DNA from: an uncultured Bacteroidales bacterium
GTDB lineage: Bacteria; Bacteroidota; Bacteroidia; Bacteroidales; P3
Length of the DNA: 64,000 bases
Reading direction: 5' to 3'
Assembly (NCBI GenBank): GCA_900315335.1
Contig: OMYR01000028.1
Span: 17,950 to 81,949, forward strand
Below are positions 17,826-26,893 of this stretch, one piece after another. The translations under genes were made by a program, and so were the position numbers. How positions within the stretch are numbered: the first letter of the stretch is position 1; each line of letters starts with the position of its first letter. The notes beneath the pieces were generated by a model. That model was given only the letters and a program-made list of their open reading frames with translations, did no database searches and was not told where the DNA came from.

Positions 17826-19667
17826 TTATCCGTTCATATTAAGTAAAAATTCTTCGTTGTTTCTCGTTGCCGCCATACGGGTCTTGATAAGTTCCATAGC
17901 CTCGTTAGGGGTCATATCGGCGATATAGTTACGAAGAATTAACATTCTATTGATAGCGTTGTCGGAAAGCAACAAGTCATCACGTCTTGTAGAAGAAGCA
18001 ACCAAATCAACGGCAGGATAAACTCTCTTGTTGGAAAGTTTTCTATCCAATTGCAATTCCATATTACCAGTACCTTTGAACTCTTCAAAGATAACTTCGT
18101 CCATTTTAGAGCCGGTCTCAATCAAAGCAGTGGCAATAATTGTAAGACTTCCGCCATTCTCAATATTTCTTGCAGCACCAAAAAAGCGTTTAGGCTTTTG
18201 CAAAGCGTTGGCTTCAACACCACCCGAAAGAACCTTGCCACTTGCAGGAGCAACAGTGTTATACGCACGGGCAAGTCTTGTTATGGAATCCAAGACAATG
18301 ACAACATCGTGTCCGCATTCCACCATACGTTTGGCTTTCTCCAAAACAATATTGGCAATCTTGACATGTCTTTCCGCAGGTTCGTCAAACGTTGAAGCAA
18401 TAACTTCGGCATTAACCGTTCGTTGCATATCGGTAACCTCTTCGGGACGTTCGTCGATAAGCAAAACGATAAGATAAACATCCGGGTGGTTGGCAGCAAT
18501 GGCGTTGGCAACTTCCTTCAAAAGAGTAGTCTTACCTGTTTTTGGAGGAGCGACAATCATAGCACGTTGTCCCTTACCAATAGGAGTAAATAAGTCAATG
18601 ATACGCGTTGAAAGGCTTTCTGCTTGATGTCCCGTAAGGCGGAATTTTTCTTCCGGGAACAAAGGTGTAAGATATTCAAAAGGTATGCGGTCTCTTATGG
18701 ATTCGGGTTTGCAGCCGTTTATACTCATTACATTAACCATTGGGAAGTATTTTTCGCCTTCTTTTGGTGGGCGAATCATTCCATGTACTGTGTCGCCGGT
18801 TTTAAGAGCGAAAAATTTGGCTTGTGAAATGGAGATGTAAATATCATCCGGAGAATTTAGATAATTATAATCGGAAGAACGCAAGAAACCATATCCGTCC
18901 GGCATAAGTTCCAAAACTCCTTCGGCTTCAACCAAACCTTCGACATCTGATACCAATACAGGCTTAGGCTCTGTTTGGGTACTTGGAGTAGGGGTTGGGG
19001 TGGAAGAGTTTTGAGTTTGTAGTGCAGGAGTTGTTGTATCGCTTGCGTTGTTGCCAGTGTTTGTCAAATTTTGGTTGGCTTTAATTGTAGGTTTGTTATC
19101 TACAATTTTTTGAAAAATATTTGACGTTACAGGCGTGCGTTTTGGTTGAAAATCGGGAATATTCAACTCGTCGATTTTCGGTGTTTCGGGAAGTTTGGAT
19201 ACATTCAAATCCTTTACAATCTGTTGTTTTGCCTGAGAAAGTGTTTCTGTCGGAGCAGGTGCAGTGCTTGTTGAGTTTGCACTTTGTACATTTGAACCTG
19301 CTATCGGTTTGGGTTTTATATGTGTGCGAGGTCGCCTTGCAACGGTTTCACTTTTTGGCTCATTGGTAGGTGTGGAAGCGTTGGCTTTTGCTTGCATTGT
19401 TTTATTGTCGTTAGAGTTTGTAGTTGAATTTGACTCTTTTGAGTTTTGTTCGCTCTTAGGTGGGCGGCCGCGTCTTTTTGTCGGTAAAGTAGGTGCTTGA
19501 TTTGTCTCTGAGGCATTGCTTTGAGGGTTTATCGCTTGGAAATCCAAAATTTTATATATCAGTTCTTGCGTATCTGTCAAGCGTGCTGTCTTTGGTATAT
19601 CCATTTGTTTTGCAATAGCCTTCAACTCCGGTAGAGATAACTGTTCAAGTTGTGCTTTATTATACAT
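17826..19667 (-). CDS. rho: Transcription termination factor Rho
   Basis: Hexameric RNA-dependent ATPase that ends transcription. N-terminal Rho helical domain ([19 protein letters not shown]), then a long low-complexity insertion (about residues 55-225, rich in Asn, Thr, Ser, Pro, Gln and with basic RRGRPP and [11 protein letters not shown] islands), the cold-shock RNA-binding domain ([15 protein letters not shown]), Walker A (VAPPKTGKT), Walker B ([10 protein letters not shown]) and the R-loop/Q-loop region. I choose the start MYNKAQL at 19667 over two ATGs up to 12 bases upstream because it matches the family N-terminus. A promoter lies about 119 bases upstream. Confidence 0.94.
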   Translation of the reverse strand: MYNKAQLEQLSLPELKAIAKQMDIPKTARLTDTQELIYKILDFQAINPQSNASETNQAPTLPTKRRGRPPKSEQNSKESNSTTNSNDNKTMQAKANASTPTNEPKSETVARRPRTHIKPKPIAGSNVQSANSTSTAPAPTETLSQAKQQIVKDLNVSKLPETPKIDELNIPDFQPKRTPVTSNIFQKIVDNKPTIKANQNLTNTGNNASDTTTPALQTQNSSTPTPTPSTQTEPKPVLVSDVEGLVEAEGVLELMPDGYGFLRSSDYNYLNSPDDIYISISQAKFFALKTGDTVHGMIRPPKEGEKYFPMVNVMSINGCKPESIRDRIPFEYLTPLFPEEKFRLTGHQAESLSTRIIDLFTPIGKGQRAMIVAPPKTGKTTLLKEVANAIAANHPDVYLIVLLIDERPEEVTDMQRTVNAEVIASTFDEPAERHVKIANIVLEKAKRMVECGHDVVIVLDSITRLARAYNTVAPASGKVLSGGVEANALQKPKRFFGAARNIENGGSLTIIATALIETGSKMDEVIFEEFKGTGNMELQLDRKLSNKRVYPAVDLVASSTRRDDLLLSDNAINRMLILRNYIADMTPNEAMELIKTRMAATRNNEEFLLNMNG

Positions 19668-19785
19668 CATAATATGCAATGATTAATTATTTGTTTTGCG
19701 TGATTTTATCTATCAAAATTGTTTTTCGGGATTGAATGATTCACTTCTTTGATTCAAAGTGAAGTGTATTTGGAAAAACTTTTGG

Positions 19786-19814
19786 CAAAATTACAACTTT
19801 ATTTTCAATCACAA
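19786..19814 (-). promoter_or_regulatory. rho promoter
   Basis: Minus strand: TTG (19814-19812), an 18-base gap, then TAATTTTG (19793-19786), about 119 bases before the rho start. The long leader could allow autogenous control, which is known for rho in other bacteria. The 306-base rho/19986 intergenic region holds this and the divergent promoter below. Confidence 0.6.
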
Positions 19815-19886
19815 CATAAAAAACAAAAAAAAATAAACTTTTTTTGAAAAAAACTTGATACGCCTTTACACAATGAAAAAATTACT

Positions 19887-19894
19887 TAATTTTG
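19887..19894 (+). promoter_or_regulatory. Candidate -7 element
   Basis: TAATTTTG followed by C, 91 bases upstream of the ATG at 19986; no TTG at the expected distance. Confidence 0.5.
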
Positions 19895-19985
19895 CACTCC
19901 AAACAGAATACTCTATAACAATAATTCAATTGCAATTAGAGAAAAACATAAATTAAAACTAATAAAAATTACATATTTTGCTCAA

Positions 19986-20465
19986 ATGGAAAGATATTTG
20001 CAAATAATCAAAATTTCGTGGCTTACAGCCTTAGTTTTGTCCATAGTTTTCACAGTATTTACTACACTTGCCTTGTTTTTAATAGGTGATAATGCCGAAT
20101 TAGTTAATGAAAAGAATTTTTTAGTGTGTGAGATTATTGGAATGGTGTTAATAGTCATAATCGTCATATTCTCAGATAAACTTTTGAAAAAAAGAATAAA
20201 AAAACTGCATAACGTGGATTTAATTCAGAAACTTGTAAAATACAAAACATATTATACTCGCCAAGTATTGTGTTACGTGGTTGTTTGCATCATTTGTTTT
20301 ATTATGGTTATGATTACCAAACAGCATTTATGCTTGTTATTCGATGTTTTGGCGATACTTTTGATAATCGCACGCAGACCTAATTCTGTGAAAGTTAAGT
20401 TTGATTTGAATTTGACACAAGAAGAACTTTCAAAATTCAATCATATAAAATTCACAACGAAGTAG
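19986..20465 (+). CDS. Hypothetical membrane protein
   Basis: Not recognised. The 159-residue product has four hydrophobic segments (about residues 12-36, 46-64, 91-111 and 113-130), a basic loop between the second and third (DKLLKKRIKKLHN) and a polar C-terminal tail of about 25 residues. No signal peptide and no catalytic motif. It has its own candidate promoter and no obvious partner; the next gene has another promoter. Confidence 0.6.
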   Translation: MERYLQIIKISWLTALVLSIVFTVFTTLALFLIGDNAELVNEKNFLVCEIIGMVLIVIIVIFSDKLLKKRIKKLHNVDLIQKLVKYKTYYTRQVLCYVVVCIICFIMVMITKQHLCLLFDVLAILLIIARRPNSVKVKFDLNLTQEELSKFNHIKFTTK

Positions 20466-20507
20466 CAAAAAAATCTGATTTTTAGTCCTTATAACGAAAT
20501 TTCTTGT

Positions 20508-20515
20508 TATATTTG
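20508..20515 (+). promoter_or_regulatory. Candidate -7 element
   Basis: TATATTTG followed by C, 20 bases before the ATG at 20535; -33 region is only T-rich. Confidence 0.55.
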
Positions 20516-20534
20516 CAAAATAAATTTAGAACTT

Positions 20535-21521
20535 ATGAATTATAAAAGATACATCATTGCAATTCTTACTTCCATTGTTCTAATGGGTAGTGTAAATGCT
20601 CAAAGATACATAGAGAATGCTATTCGCCGTCCTGATGATAACAGAAACAAAATCCGTTTAGGTCTTCGTGCAGGCTTTAATGTGAGTGATTTAACCTCTG
20701 CACAAGGATTGGATATTTGGAACGGCTTAAAATTTTGGGATATAACTCAGCAATATATCGGTATTACGGATACAAGAACCAAATTAGGCTTTAATGCAGG
20801 CTTGGTTGCACAATTGAAATTGACTAATCATTGGTTTGTTCAGTCAAGTTTGATTTATACTACCAAAGGTTACAAAATTCAATCGCAAGAAGTGGAAGTT
20901 GATGTTAATGCTCATTATGTTCAATTGCCCATAGAACTTATTTACAAATATCCAGTCAAGGACTTTGATTTATTATTTTCTGCCGGCGCATTCTTGGGCG
21001 TTGGTGTTACAGGTATGACACATTTTACCGACCATTACGGAGAAGGAGCGAACCCAAGAAAATTCCATGAAGGTTTGCAACAGCCTTTCATTGACGAAGA
21101 AGCAGGAATTTATAACTTGATTGGTTGCGATTTTACCGTTCATGGTGCCAATGTTTATTGGGCAGACGATGATGATACTTTTCTTTCGGACGGCACTTAT
21201 AGAATTGACGGCGGTTTGCAGTTAGGTTTGGGTTTTGAATACAAGGCTCTGCAATTTATGGTTAATTACCAGTTTTCTTTGACGCCGTTATACAATTATG
21301 ATTACGATTTTTCAAATCGTTATATTGCAAAGGCAGAAAGAGAACACGCCAATAATCCTAATCATCCTAATTACGGATTGTACTACAAGGAGAATGGTGA
21401 ACCTTATCGCTCTTCTTTTGAATATTTTTCCCACGAAACGATGACTTCTCCACGTCATCACGTTCTTATGTTCACTGTTTCATTTTTCTTTGATAAGTTT
21501 AAGCATAATTTGAAACTGTAA
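20535..21521 (+). CDS. Outer-membrane beta-barrel protein (PorT-like fold)
   Basis: Probable outer-membrane protein of unknown role. A signal peptide (MNYKRYIIAILTSIVLMGSVNAQ, cleavage after Ala-22/Gln-23) is followed by alternating beta-strand segments such as IRLGLRAGFNVSDL, KLGFNAGLVAQLKL and HWFVQSSLIYTTKGY, typical of the OMP_b-brl_2/PorT-type barrels of Bacteroidota, and a terminal strand (HHVLMFTVSFFF) ending close to the C-terminus. Loops are charged (HTDDDTFLS-like acidic stretch about residue 210). The next gene starts at the same base this one ends, so the two are translationally coupled. Confidence 0.75.
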   Translation: MNYKRYIIAILTSIVLMGSVNAQRYIENAIRRPDDNRNKIRLGLRAGFNVSDLTSAQGLDIWNGLKFWDITQQYIGITDTRTKLGFNAGLVAQLKLTNHWFVQSSLIYTTKGYKIQSQEVEVDVNAHYVQLPIELIYKYPVKDFDLLFSAGAFLGVGVTGMTHFTDHYGEGANPRKFHEGLQQPFIDEEAGIYNLIGCDFTVHGANVYWADDDDTFLSDGTYRIDGGLQLGLGFEYKALQFMVNYQFSLTPLYNYDYDFSNRYIAKAEREHANNPNHPNYGLYYKENGEPYRSSFEYFSHETMTSPRHHVLMFTVSFFFDKFKHNLKL

Positions 21522-22051
21522 TGAAAAAAATATTGTCAATATTGGCTGTTTTGATTGTTGCGAACACTTCATTTGCTCAGCAAAACGATACGTTGGTTAA
21601 TGGTGTTGCAAAAAATGAGCGTACAATGGTGCATTCCTCGATGTCGTTTGGTAGAGATTTTTGTGGAAACAATTTTGCCGTAAGTAATTTCGGAGTGGAT
21701 TATAGTCGAAAGATAAATCCGAAAACTACATTGTATGTCGGGGCTAATTTTTTCCATATCAATACCACCGATAATCTGATAGATAGAGCCCCGAGAAACA
21801 AAAATGCAGGTGCTATGTATGTTGGGGCATCATACGAGGTAAGTAAAAACTGTATTATAGGAGGTGATTTATTTTACAATGGACTTTATAATGCAATCGG
21901 CGGCGATTTTGCGTTTAGATATAATTTTTCGCAAGATAGTTTCTTTGAATTTTCCGCTACTTTTGCTCGCCAATTATCTCCTACGGGCTATCATTACCCC
22001 ATCCCTTATGGGTACAATGATGTTTTCCATCCTTTCGTCTTGGGTTACTAA
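21521..22051 (+). CDS. Small secreted beta-barrel-like protein
   Basis: Function unknown. The 176-residue product has a signal peptide (MKKILSILAVLIVANTSFAQ) and short amphipathic strands (FGVDYSRKINPKTTLYVGANF, GAMYVGASYEVSKNCIIGGDLF, DFAFRYNFSQDSFFEFSATFARQL), so it may be a small periplasmic or outer-membrane barrel working with the gene it overlaps by one base. Its last 26 codons overlap the 3' end of the convergent methyltransferase gene (shared bases 21974-22051), which is unusual. Confidence 0.65.
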   Translation: MKKILSILAVLIVANTSFAQQNDTLVNGVAKNERTMVHSSMSFGRDFCGNNFAVSNFGVDYSRKINPKTTLYVGANFFHINTTDNLIDRAPRNKNAGAMYVGASYEVSKNCIIGGDLFYNGLYNAIGGDFAFRYNFSQDSFFEFSATFARQLSPTGYHYPIPYGYNDVFHPFVLGY

Positions 22052-22645
22052 ATCGTTAAACAATCGAATGGCAGCGGTGTCTTTGTCGTTGCAATCTTCA
22101 AGAGCCACCTTGCCATACCAAAGAATGTTGTCGGCAAGAAGCAATCCGCCTTTTTCAAGTTTTTCAACCAAAAGAGGGTAGTAATTTGGGTAATGAAGTT
22201 TTTCGGCATCCAAAAAAATCAAATCATATTTGTTTTCAAGTGTAGGAATGACTTCCAAACCTTGTCCGATGTATAAATTGATTTTGTTAATCACGTTGTT
22301 TTCAGAAAATTTCTTGATAAGAAAAGGTTTATATTCCTCCAATGCTTCTATTGTATCGATTTTGCAATCTTCATTACTCGCCAAAGCAAAACAAGTTGTG
22401 GCGTAACCGGAAAAAGTACCGATTTCCAAAATCCTTTTAGGGTTCAAAATCTTGCAAATCATCATCAACAATTCTCCTTGCCAAGCACCGCTGACCATAT
22501 TTGGCTTAATAAATTGCAGATACGTTTGACGCTCTAAATCGTGTAATATTTCGTTATTATTGCTATGGTGTTTGCTGCAATAATCTTCGATTCTTTTATC
22601 CACAAAAGGGTGAATTTGCTTTTCTTCTCTCTTTTTGTTTTCCAT
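21974..22645 (-). CDS. Class I SAM-dependent O-methyltransferase
   Basis: Methyltransferase of the caffeoyl-CoA/catechol O-methyltransferase group (Methyltransf_3). The 223-residue protein has the SAM-binding loop ILEIGTFSGYATTCFA (about residues 93-109), the acidic strand end DLIFLDAEK with the metal-binding aspartate, and LLADNILWYGKV followed by a conserved terminal IVPIRDGVMIARR. Substrate unknown; bacterial members often modify catechol-like compounds or tRNA (TrmR-like). It converges on the barrel gene and overlaps it by 78 bases. Confidence 0.87.
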   Translation of the reverse strand: MENKKREEKQIHPFVDKRIEDYCSKHHSNNNEILHDLERQTYLQFIKPNMVSGAWQGELLMMICKILNPKRILEIGTFSGYATTCFALASNEDCKIDTIEALEEYKPFLIKKFSENNVINKINLYIGQGLEVIPTLENKYDLIFLDAEKLHYPNYYPLLVEKLEKGGLLLADNILWYGKVALEDCNDKDTAAIRLFNDLVTQDERMENIIVPIRDGVMIARRR

Positions 22646-22774
22646 TTTCTTAATTAAAAAAAATAAGATTTTAATTTCTTGGAAATTAATATGTTTTCGT
22701 ATTTTATTGATGTGTTATATTAGTTGGTTAAACTATGATTTCAGTTTATTTATTGCTGATATGCTTTTGCTAAT

Positions 22775-22858
22775 GTTTAATATTATTTTACTGATTACTG
22801 AAACTAATTTACTAATGTTTAACACTAATTTACTAATCAGTGAAACTAATTTGTGGAT
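22775..22858. repeat. 21-bp-period array R5, 4 units
   Basis: Units start at 22775, 22796, 22817 and 22838; GTTTAAC-type and TGAAAC-type units alternate. It lies between the divergent-end of the methyltransferase promoter side and the 3' end of kamC. A small open frame through it (22635-22874) is just the array read as Leu/Ile/Asn heptads and is not called as a gene. Confidence 0.85.
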
Positions 22859-22870
22859 ATTAGTTGAAAA

Positions 22871-24238
22871 TTAATTACAATTATTCAGCCAAGTTTCATC
22901 AACGCCAAGCAATCGGCAGAGATTTAACGCTTCTGTCGGAATTTCGTTTGATGTGTCTTCGATTAGTGAATAATCAATATTGTCGGATAGATTGGCTATG
23001 CTTATAGGTGGAGTTAAATTTTTATTAATAAATCCTTTAACTCTCATTCTTAGACATGAAGCGGTGATGTTTGAGTAGTGAGTGGTAACAACTGCAAAAG
23101 AATTTCCGAGATTTACCGTTGTGATAAAACCGTTTAACAATTTTATACCCTCGATAGGGTTGGTTGTTCGGGCAAGCTCATCGGCTAAAATCAAGAAGCG
23201 TTTTTTTGTCTTTATTTGTTTGACGATGTTGTTAAGGGTAAGTATTTCGGAAGCGAATGATGAAAGTCCTTGATTTTCATCTTGATTGTCTCCAATAGAT
23301 GTTAAAATGCCTTCGGTTAGACAAATATCCGCACTTTCGCTTGCAACGAAAAATCCGAATTGAGCAAGATATTGATTAAGGGCGAGTGTTTTGAGTATAA
23401 CCGTTTTGCCAGCCATATTTGCACCAGTTATAAGCATTGTGCGGTTATCAATATTTATGTCGATAGGTTGAAATGTCTTTCCGTGTTTTTTAAGATGTTC
23501 TTGAACGATAGGGTTGAACATTTTTTTGTAAGTAATAACCGAATCATTGATTTTCGGCTGTGTCAAATTGAACAATACATTTAGTTCCGCTTTTGCAATA
23601 GATATATCCAAAAGTGCTATTTGGCTGACGGCTTTTTGTAATTCGGCGATTTTAGGACGGATTTTGCTGCAAATTTCTTCTCTTACAATACTTTCTATTT
23701 CAAGTATTTCATTATAGATATTTGCAACTTTATTATCGTCTGTTTGTTTTAGTTTTTCAAACTCACTACGCAGGCTTGAAAGACGAGAATCATAAGCATT
23801 ATAAACATAGAATTGTCGCACTTTATTACCTTCCGGGTCAAGCAAGTTTATTATGTCTGTAAATTCATTTAACAAAAAATCTTTGCAATCTAAATTTTTC
23901 AGCAGTTTGTTAAGTTCGCAGCAAGCAAGACAAAACGCTTTTATCTCAAAAAGTCCGATGTCGTCCAAAATTTCATTTCTTTCAATAAGTTTTAATGAAC
24001 CTGTGATATTATGAATGTCATAGAGAACACATTCTAAAAGCATTTTTTCGTTGTTATTAATAGAAGAGAGAAATTTTTGACATTTCGATGTAAGTTCGTA
24101 TTGCTTGGTCAAAAAATCTTTATCTGTCGAAAATTCCATATTAAACAACATATCTCGTCCCATTGAAGTCTTGATAACAAGGTGTTCATACATCGCTTTG
24201 AGTTGTGCGTTCTCGTTAATGGCTTGTTTGAAATTCAT
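22871..24238 (-). CDS. kamC: KamC-like MutS-family ATPase
   Basis: MutS-related protein without the mismatch-recognition domains. The 455 residues comprise a helical core/lever region (1-250) and a MutS domain V ATPase: Walker A ITGANMAGKTVILKTLALNQ, Walker B RFLILADELARTTNP, and the VVTTHYSN histidine motif. A MutS-like gene (kamC) and a P-loop gene (kamB) are known between kamA and kamD in lysine-fermenting bacteria; here the same two follow kamA, which supports the name. Its job in the pathway is unproven; a reactivation or assembly role for the aminomutases is speculation. Stop lies just beside a 21-bp array. Confidence 0.8.
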   Translation of the reverse strand: MNFKQAINENAQLKAMYEHLVIKTSMGRDMLFNMEFSTDKDFLTKQYELTSKCQKFLSSINNNEKMLLECVLYDIHNITGSLKLIERNEILDDIGLFEIKAFCLACCELNKLLKNLDCKDFLLNEFTDIINLLDPEGNKVRQFYVYNAYDSRLSSLRSEFEKLKQTDDNKVANIYNEILEIESIVREEICSKIRPKIAELQKAVSQIALLDISIAKAELNVLFNLTQPKINDSVITYKKMFNPIVQEHLKKHGKTFQPIDINIDNRTMLITGANMAGKTVILKTLALNQYLAQFGFFVASESADICLTEGILTSIGDNQDENQGLSSFASEILTLNNIVKQIKTKKRFLILADELARTTNPIEGIKLLNGFITTVNLGNSFAVVTTHYSNITASCLRMRVKGFINKNLTPPISIANLSDNIDYSLIEDTSNEIPTEALNLCRLLGVDETWLNNCN

Positions 24239-24322
24239 AATTTTTATTGTGAAAATATATTGGAAAAATAATTTTGAAGTGCTGAAATAATAATTTTTTT
24301 ATATATCTTATATATTTAATTT

Positions 24323-25333
24323 TCAATTGTTAATTTCTCTTATATTATGTATTGGTAGAGGTATTTTTTCTCTAAGTTTTTTTAATGCAGTATCACTATC
24401 TACTCTGAAACCTTGTGGCGAAAATGGATTGAAAGTAATAGCCAAAAGATTAGTTTTATGTAAGCATTGAATTTTTCCACCATTGCGAAGAAAGTTATGT
24501 ATATTTAGTTCATTGGTAAATATATGGGTAAAATCTTTTGTAATAAGTGTAAATTCGTTTTTGTCTTTTTGTGTTGCGATTAGTTCCAAAAGTTTATCGG
24601 TAATCATTCCGGGTATAAATAAAGTCTTTGATTTGGAAAATATTACTTCTTTGTATTTTTGTAACATCAACATCGAGGGAATTTTTAAGTCAATCAATTC
24701 ATTGTTTTCGCTGATAGCAAAAACGCCGTGTTTAATACTAAATAACTGTTCTTTAATACTGCCGTCGTATTTAGGGAGTTTAGTCATTTCGTAAATGAAA
24801 GCAGTTTTTTGAACAATCTTATCTATTGAGGCGGAAACCACAGCACCGGTGGAAAGAATCATAGCTTCGGTGATAGAGGGGGAGGCAAAAGATTTTCTTG
24901 ATAAAGCACCGTCAATTAAGCAAATATCACTTTTGTCTGCCATATAATCTATTAATTGTTTCAATCTTATGGTGTCTGTTGGTCCCGAAAGCATAACGTT
25001 TCCAAAAGATTTGGTGCGAGCGGTAACCAATCTGCCCAAAGATGTTCCGTAATGCGAAACATCTTCAACGGCTGAAACAATCTCTTTTTGAGGATACAAT
25101 TTTTCGGAAGTAACAAAAAGAGAGTCAGGATACATAAACACACGAGGTTTGGAAGTCTGCGTAACTTGGTCTAATGTTTCACCGTCTATACCAATCGAAG
25201 TAACGGCAATTCTTTTATTATAATCGTTCAGACGCTTGATAACATAATTCAAAACCTCAGTCTTGCCGGCATTTTTCTGCATACCGACAAAAGATATACT
25301 TTTGTAATTCAATAGATTTGAAATAAAAGGCAT
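24323..25333 (-). CDS. kamB: KamB-like P-loop protein
   Basis: Uncharacterised NTP-binding protein found in lysine-fermentation clusters. The 336 residues begin with a strand and a Walker A motif (ISFVGMQKNAGKTEVLNYVI, residues about 14-32), then AVTSIGIDGE, a GPTDTIRLKQ stretch, and DICLIDGALSRK, which looks like a Walker B/switch segment. It precedes kamC by 84 bases on the same strand. A chaperone-like or glutamate-mutase MutL-like function has been imagined for such genes, but nothing in this sequence proves it. Confidence 0.75.
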   Translation of the reverse strand: MPFISNLLNYKSISFVGMQKNAGKTEVLNYVIKRLNDYNKRIAVTSIGIDGETLDQVTQTSKPRVFMYPDSLFVTSEKLYPQKEIVSAVEDVSHYGTSLGRLVTARTKSFGNVMLSGPTDTIRLKQLIDYMADKSDICLIDGALSRKSFASPSITEAMILSTGAVVSASIDKIVQKTAFIYEMTKLPKYDGSIKEQLFSIKHGVFAISENNELIDLKIPSMLMLQKYKEVIFSKSKTLFIPGMITDKLLELIATQKDKNEFTLITKDFTHIFTNELNIHNFLRNGGKIQCLHKTNLLAITFNPFSPQGFRVDSDTALKKLREKIPLPIHNIREINN

Positions 25334-25430
25334 ATTTTTGGATTATTCAATAAATTCTATCAAATTCGCTGAACTTTGATTGTAATAATCTGTTTTGCAG
25401 TTGTGAAGAATGATGTTTAATATTCAAAAT

Positions 25431-25466
25431 AAAACGCCGTCTTATTATTTTGCAAAACGGCGTTTT
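25431..25466 (-). terminator. Terminator between kamA and kamB
   Basis: AAAACGCCGT (25431-25440) pairs with ACGGCGTTTT (25457-25466); 21 bases past the kamA stop. It is nearly symmetric and could lower, but not necessarily abolish, read-through from kamA into kamB-kamC. Confidence 0.75.
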
Positions 25467-25486
25467 ACTGAAAATAAATTCAATTA

Positions 25487-26740
25487 TTAACGGTTTTTGT
25501 TTCTTTCGTGGCGTTCCAAATCCTTTGGTTCCATAGCCATTCTCTTGTTTTCCAACAAAGAAAGCACGCCTTCCTGTTCGATTTCTTCGCCTTTAAGGAA
25601 ATCAACATCGCAATTGCCCGGAGTGTAGTTGCTAGGTTCGGTATAAGTTGTGATAACACCTTCGTAGTTACGCAAAACAACTTTGCCCGGAGCCTGCGAA
25701 ATAACGTATTGTGGCATAACAGGTGTTTTTCCACCACCACCGGGAGCGTCGATTACAAATGTTGGAACGGCATATCCGGATGTGTGTCCTCTCAAACCTT
25801 CCATTATTTCTATGCCTTTTGAAACCGTTGTACGGAAATGTTCCAAGCCCATAGACAAGTCGCATTGGTAGATATAATATGGACGAACACGCATATACAC
25901 AAGTCTTTGTACCAATTTACGCATAACTCTGACATCGTCATTCACACCTCTTAACAATACGCTTTGATTACCCAAAGGAATACCTGCATTTGCCAATTTT
26001 GCACAAGCCTCTTTCGCTTCTTCTGTGCATTCATTAGGGTGATTGAAATGTGTATTCAACCAAATAGGGTGATATTTCTTCAACATATTACATAAATCGT
26101 CTGTAATACGCATAGGGCAAACAACAGGAGTTCTTGAACCCAAACGAATAATCTCAACATGAGGAATTTGTCTTAGTCGGGAAATAATACTCTCTAACAT
26201 AGCATCGCTTACCATTAAGCAATCGCCACCCGAAAGCAATACATCGCGAATTTGCGGAGTTCTTGCAATGTAATCTATTCCTGCTTGGATTCTATCTTGT
26301 GCCACGTTGGCATCGTGTTGTCCGGCAAAACGTCTGCGAGTACAGTGTCTGCAATACATAGAACACATATCCGTGATTAAGAATAAGCATCTGTCCGGAT
26401 AGCGGTGAGTTATGCCGGGAACAGGAGAGTCCTCGTCTTCGTGTAATGGGTCTAATAAATCGGCTTCTGATTGATGCGTTTCTTTTATTGTAGGTATGGC
26501 TTGCAAACGTATAGGATCATTAGGATTATTGGGGTCAATATGAGAAAGATAATAAGGAGTGATAGCCATACGCAATGTTTTCAACGCAGCTTTTACACCT
26601 TCTTCCTCTTCTTCTGTTAATTTGACGTACTTTTTCAACTCATCAAGAGTCTCAATTCTGTTTTTGACCTGCCAATGCCAATCATTCCATTGTTCGTCAG
26701 AAACGTTAGGAAATAATTCTTTTCTTCTATCTACTTGCAT
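25487..26740 (-). CDS. kamA: Lysine 2,3-aminomutase
   Basis: Radical SAM, PLP-dependent enzyme converting L-lysine to L-beta-lysine, first step of lysine fermentation. The [4Fe-4S] motif is CSMYCRHCTRRRF (residues about 122-134), a PLP-lysine region PGGGGKTPVMPQYVIS lies near residue 323, and the N-terminus RRKELFPNVSDEQWNDWHWQVKNRI is characteristic. I start at MQVDRRKE (26740), about 417 residues; the longer frame would include a promoter element at 26786-26793. Close relatives include glutamate 2,3-aminomutase and YodO/EpmB; the neighbouring kamB-kamC and nearby kamDE make the lysine enzyme the likeliest. Confidence 0.93.
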   Translation of the reverse strand: MQVDRRKELFPNVSDEQWNDWHWQVKNRIETLDELKKYVKLTEEEEEGVKAALKTLRMAITPYYLSHIDPNNPNDPIRLQAIPTIKETHQSEADLLDPLHEDEDSPVPGITHRYPDRCLFLITDMCSMYCRHCTRRRFAGQHDANVAQDRIQAGIDYIARTPQIRDVLLSGGDCLMVSDAMLESIISRLRQIPHVEIIRLGSRTPVVCPMRITDDLCNMLKKYHPIWLNTHFNHPNECTEEAKEACAKLANAGIPLGNQSVLLRGVNDDVRVMRKLVQRLVYMRVRPYYIYQCDLSMGLEHFRTTVSKGIEIMEGLRGHTSGYAVPTFVIDAPGGGGKTPVMPQYVISQAPGKVVLRNYEGVITTYTEPSNYTPGNCDVDFLKGEEIEQEGVLSLLENKRMAMEPKDLERHERNKNR

Positions 26741-26785
26741 AGTTTTATGTTTTTTTATTCTTTTCTTATTCTGAATTCTGAATTG

Positions 26786-26793
26786 CAAAGTTA
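26786..26793 (-). promoter_or_regulatory. kamA -7 element
   Basis: TAACTTTG on the minus strand, 46 bases before the chosen kamA ATG; helps decide that start. Confidence 0.6.
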
Positions 26794-26855
26794 TGAATTT
26801 TTTGCAACATACTCATTATAAATTGCCAAAATATTATTTTTACTAAAATAATTTG

Positions 26856-26863
26856 TAAATTTG
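26856..26863 (+). promoter_or_regulatory. xseA -7 element
   Basis: TAAATTTG followed by C, 31 bases before the xseA ATG; divergent to the kamA promoter. No clear -33. Confidence 0.55.
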
Positions 26864-26893
26864 CAAATCTCAAAAGAGAATTGAAAATAAGTA

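Noticed and set aside
22635..22874. Open frame giving a Leu/Ile/Asn-rich 79-residue product
   Set aside because: It is a translation of the 21-bp array R5 plus A/T-rich DNA.
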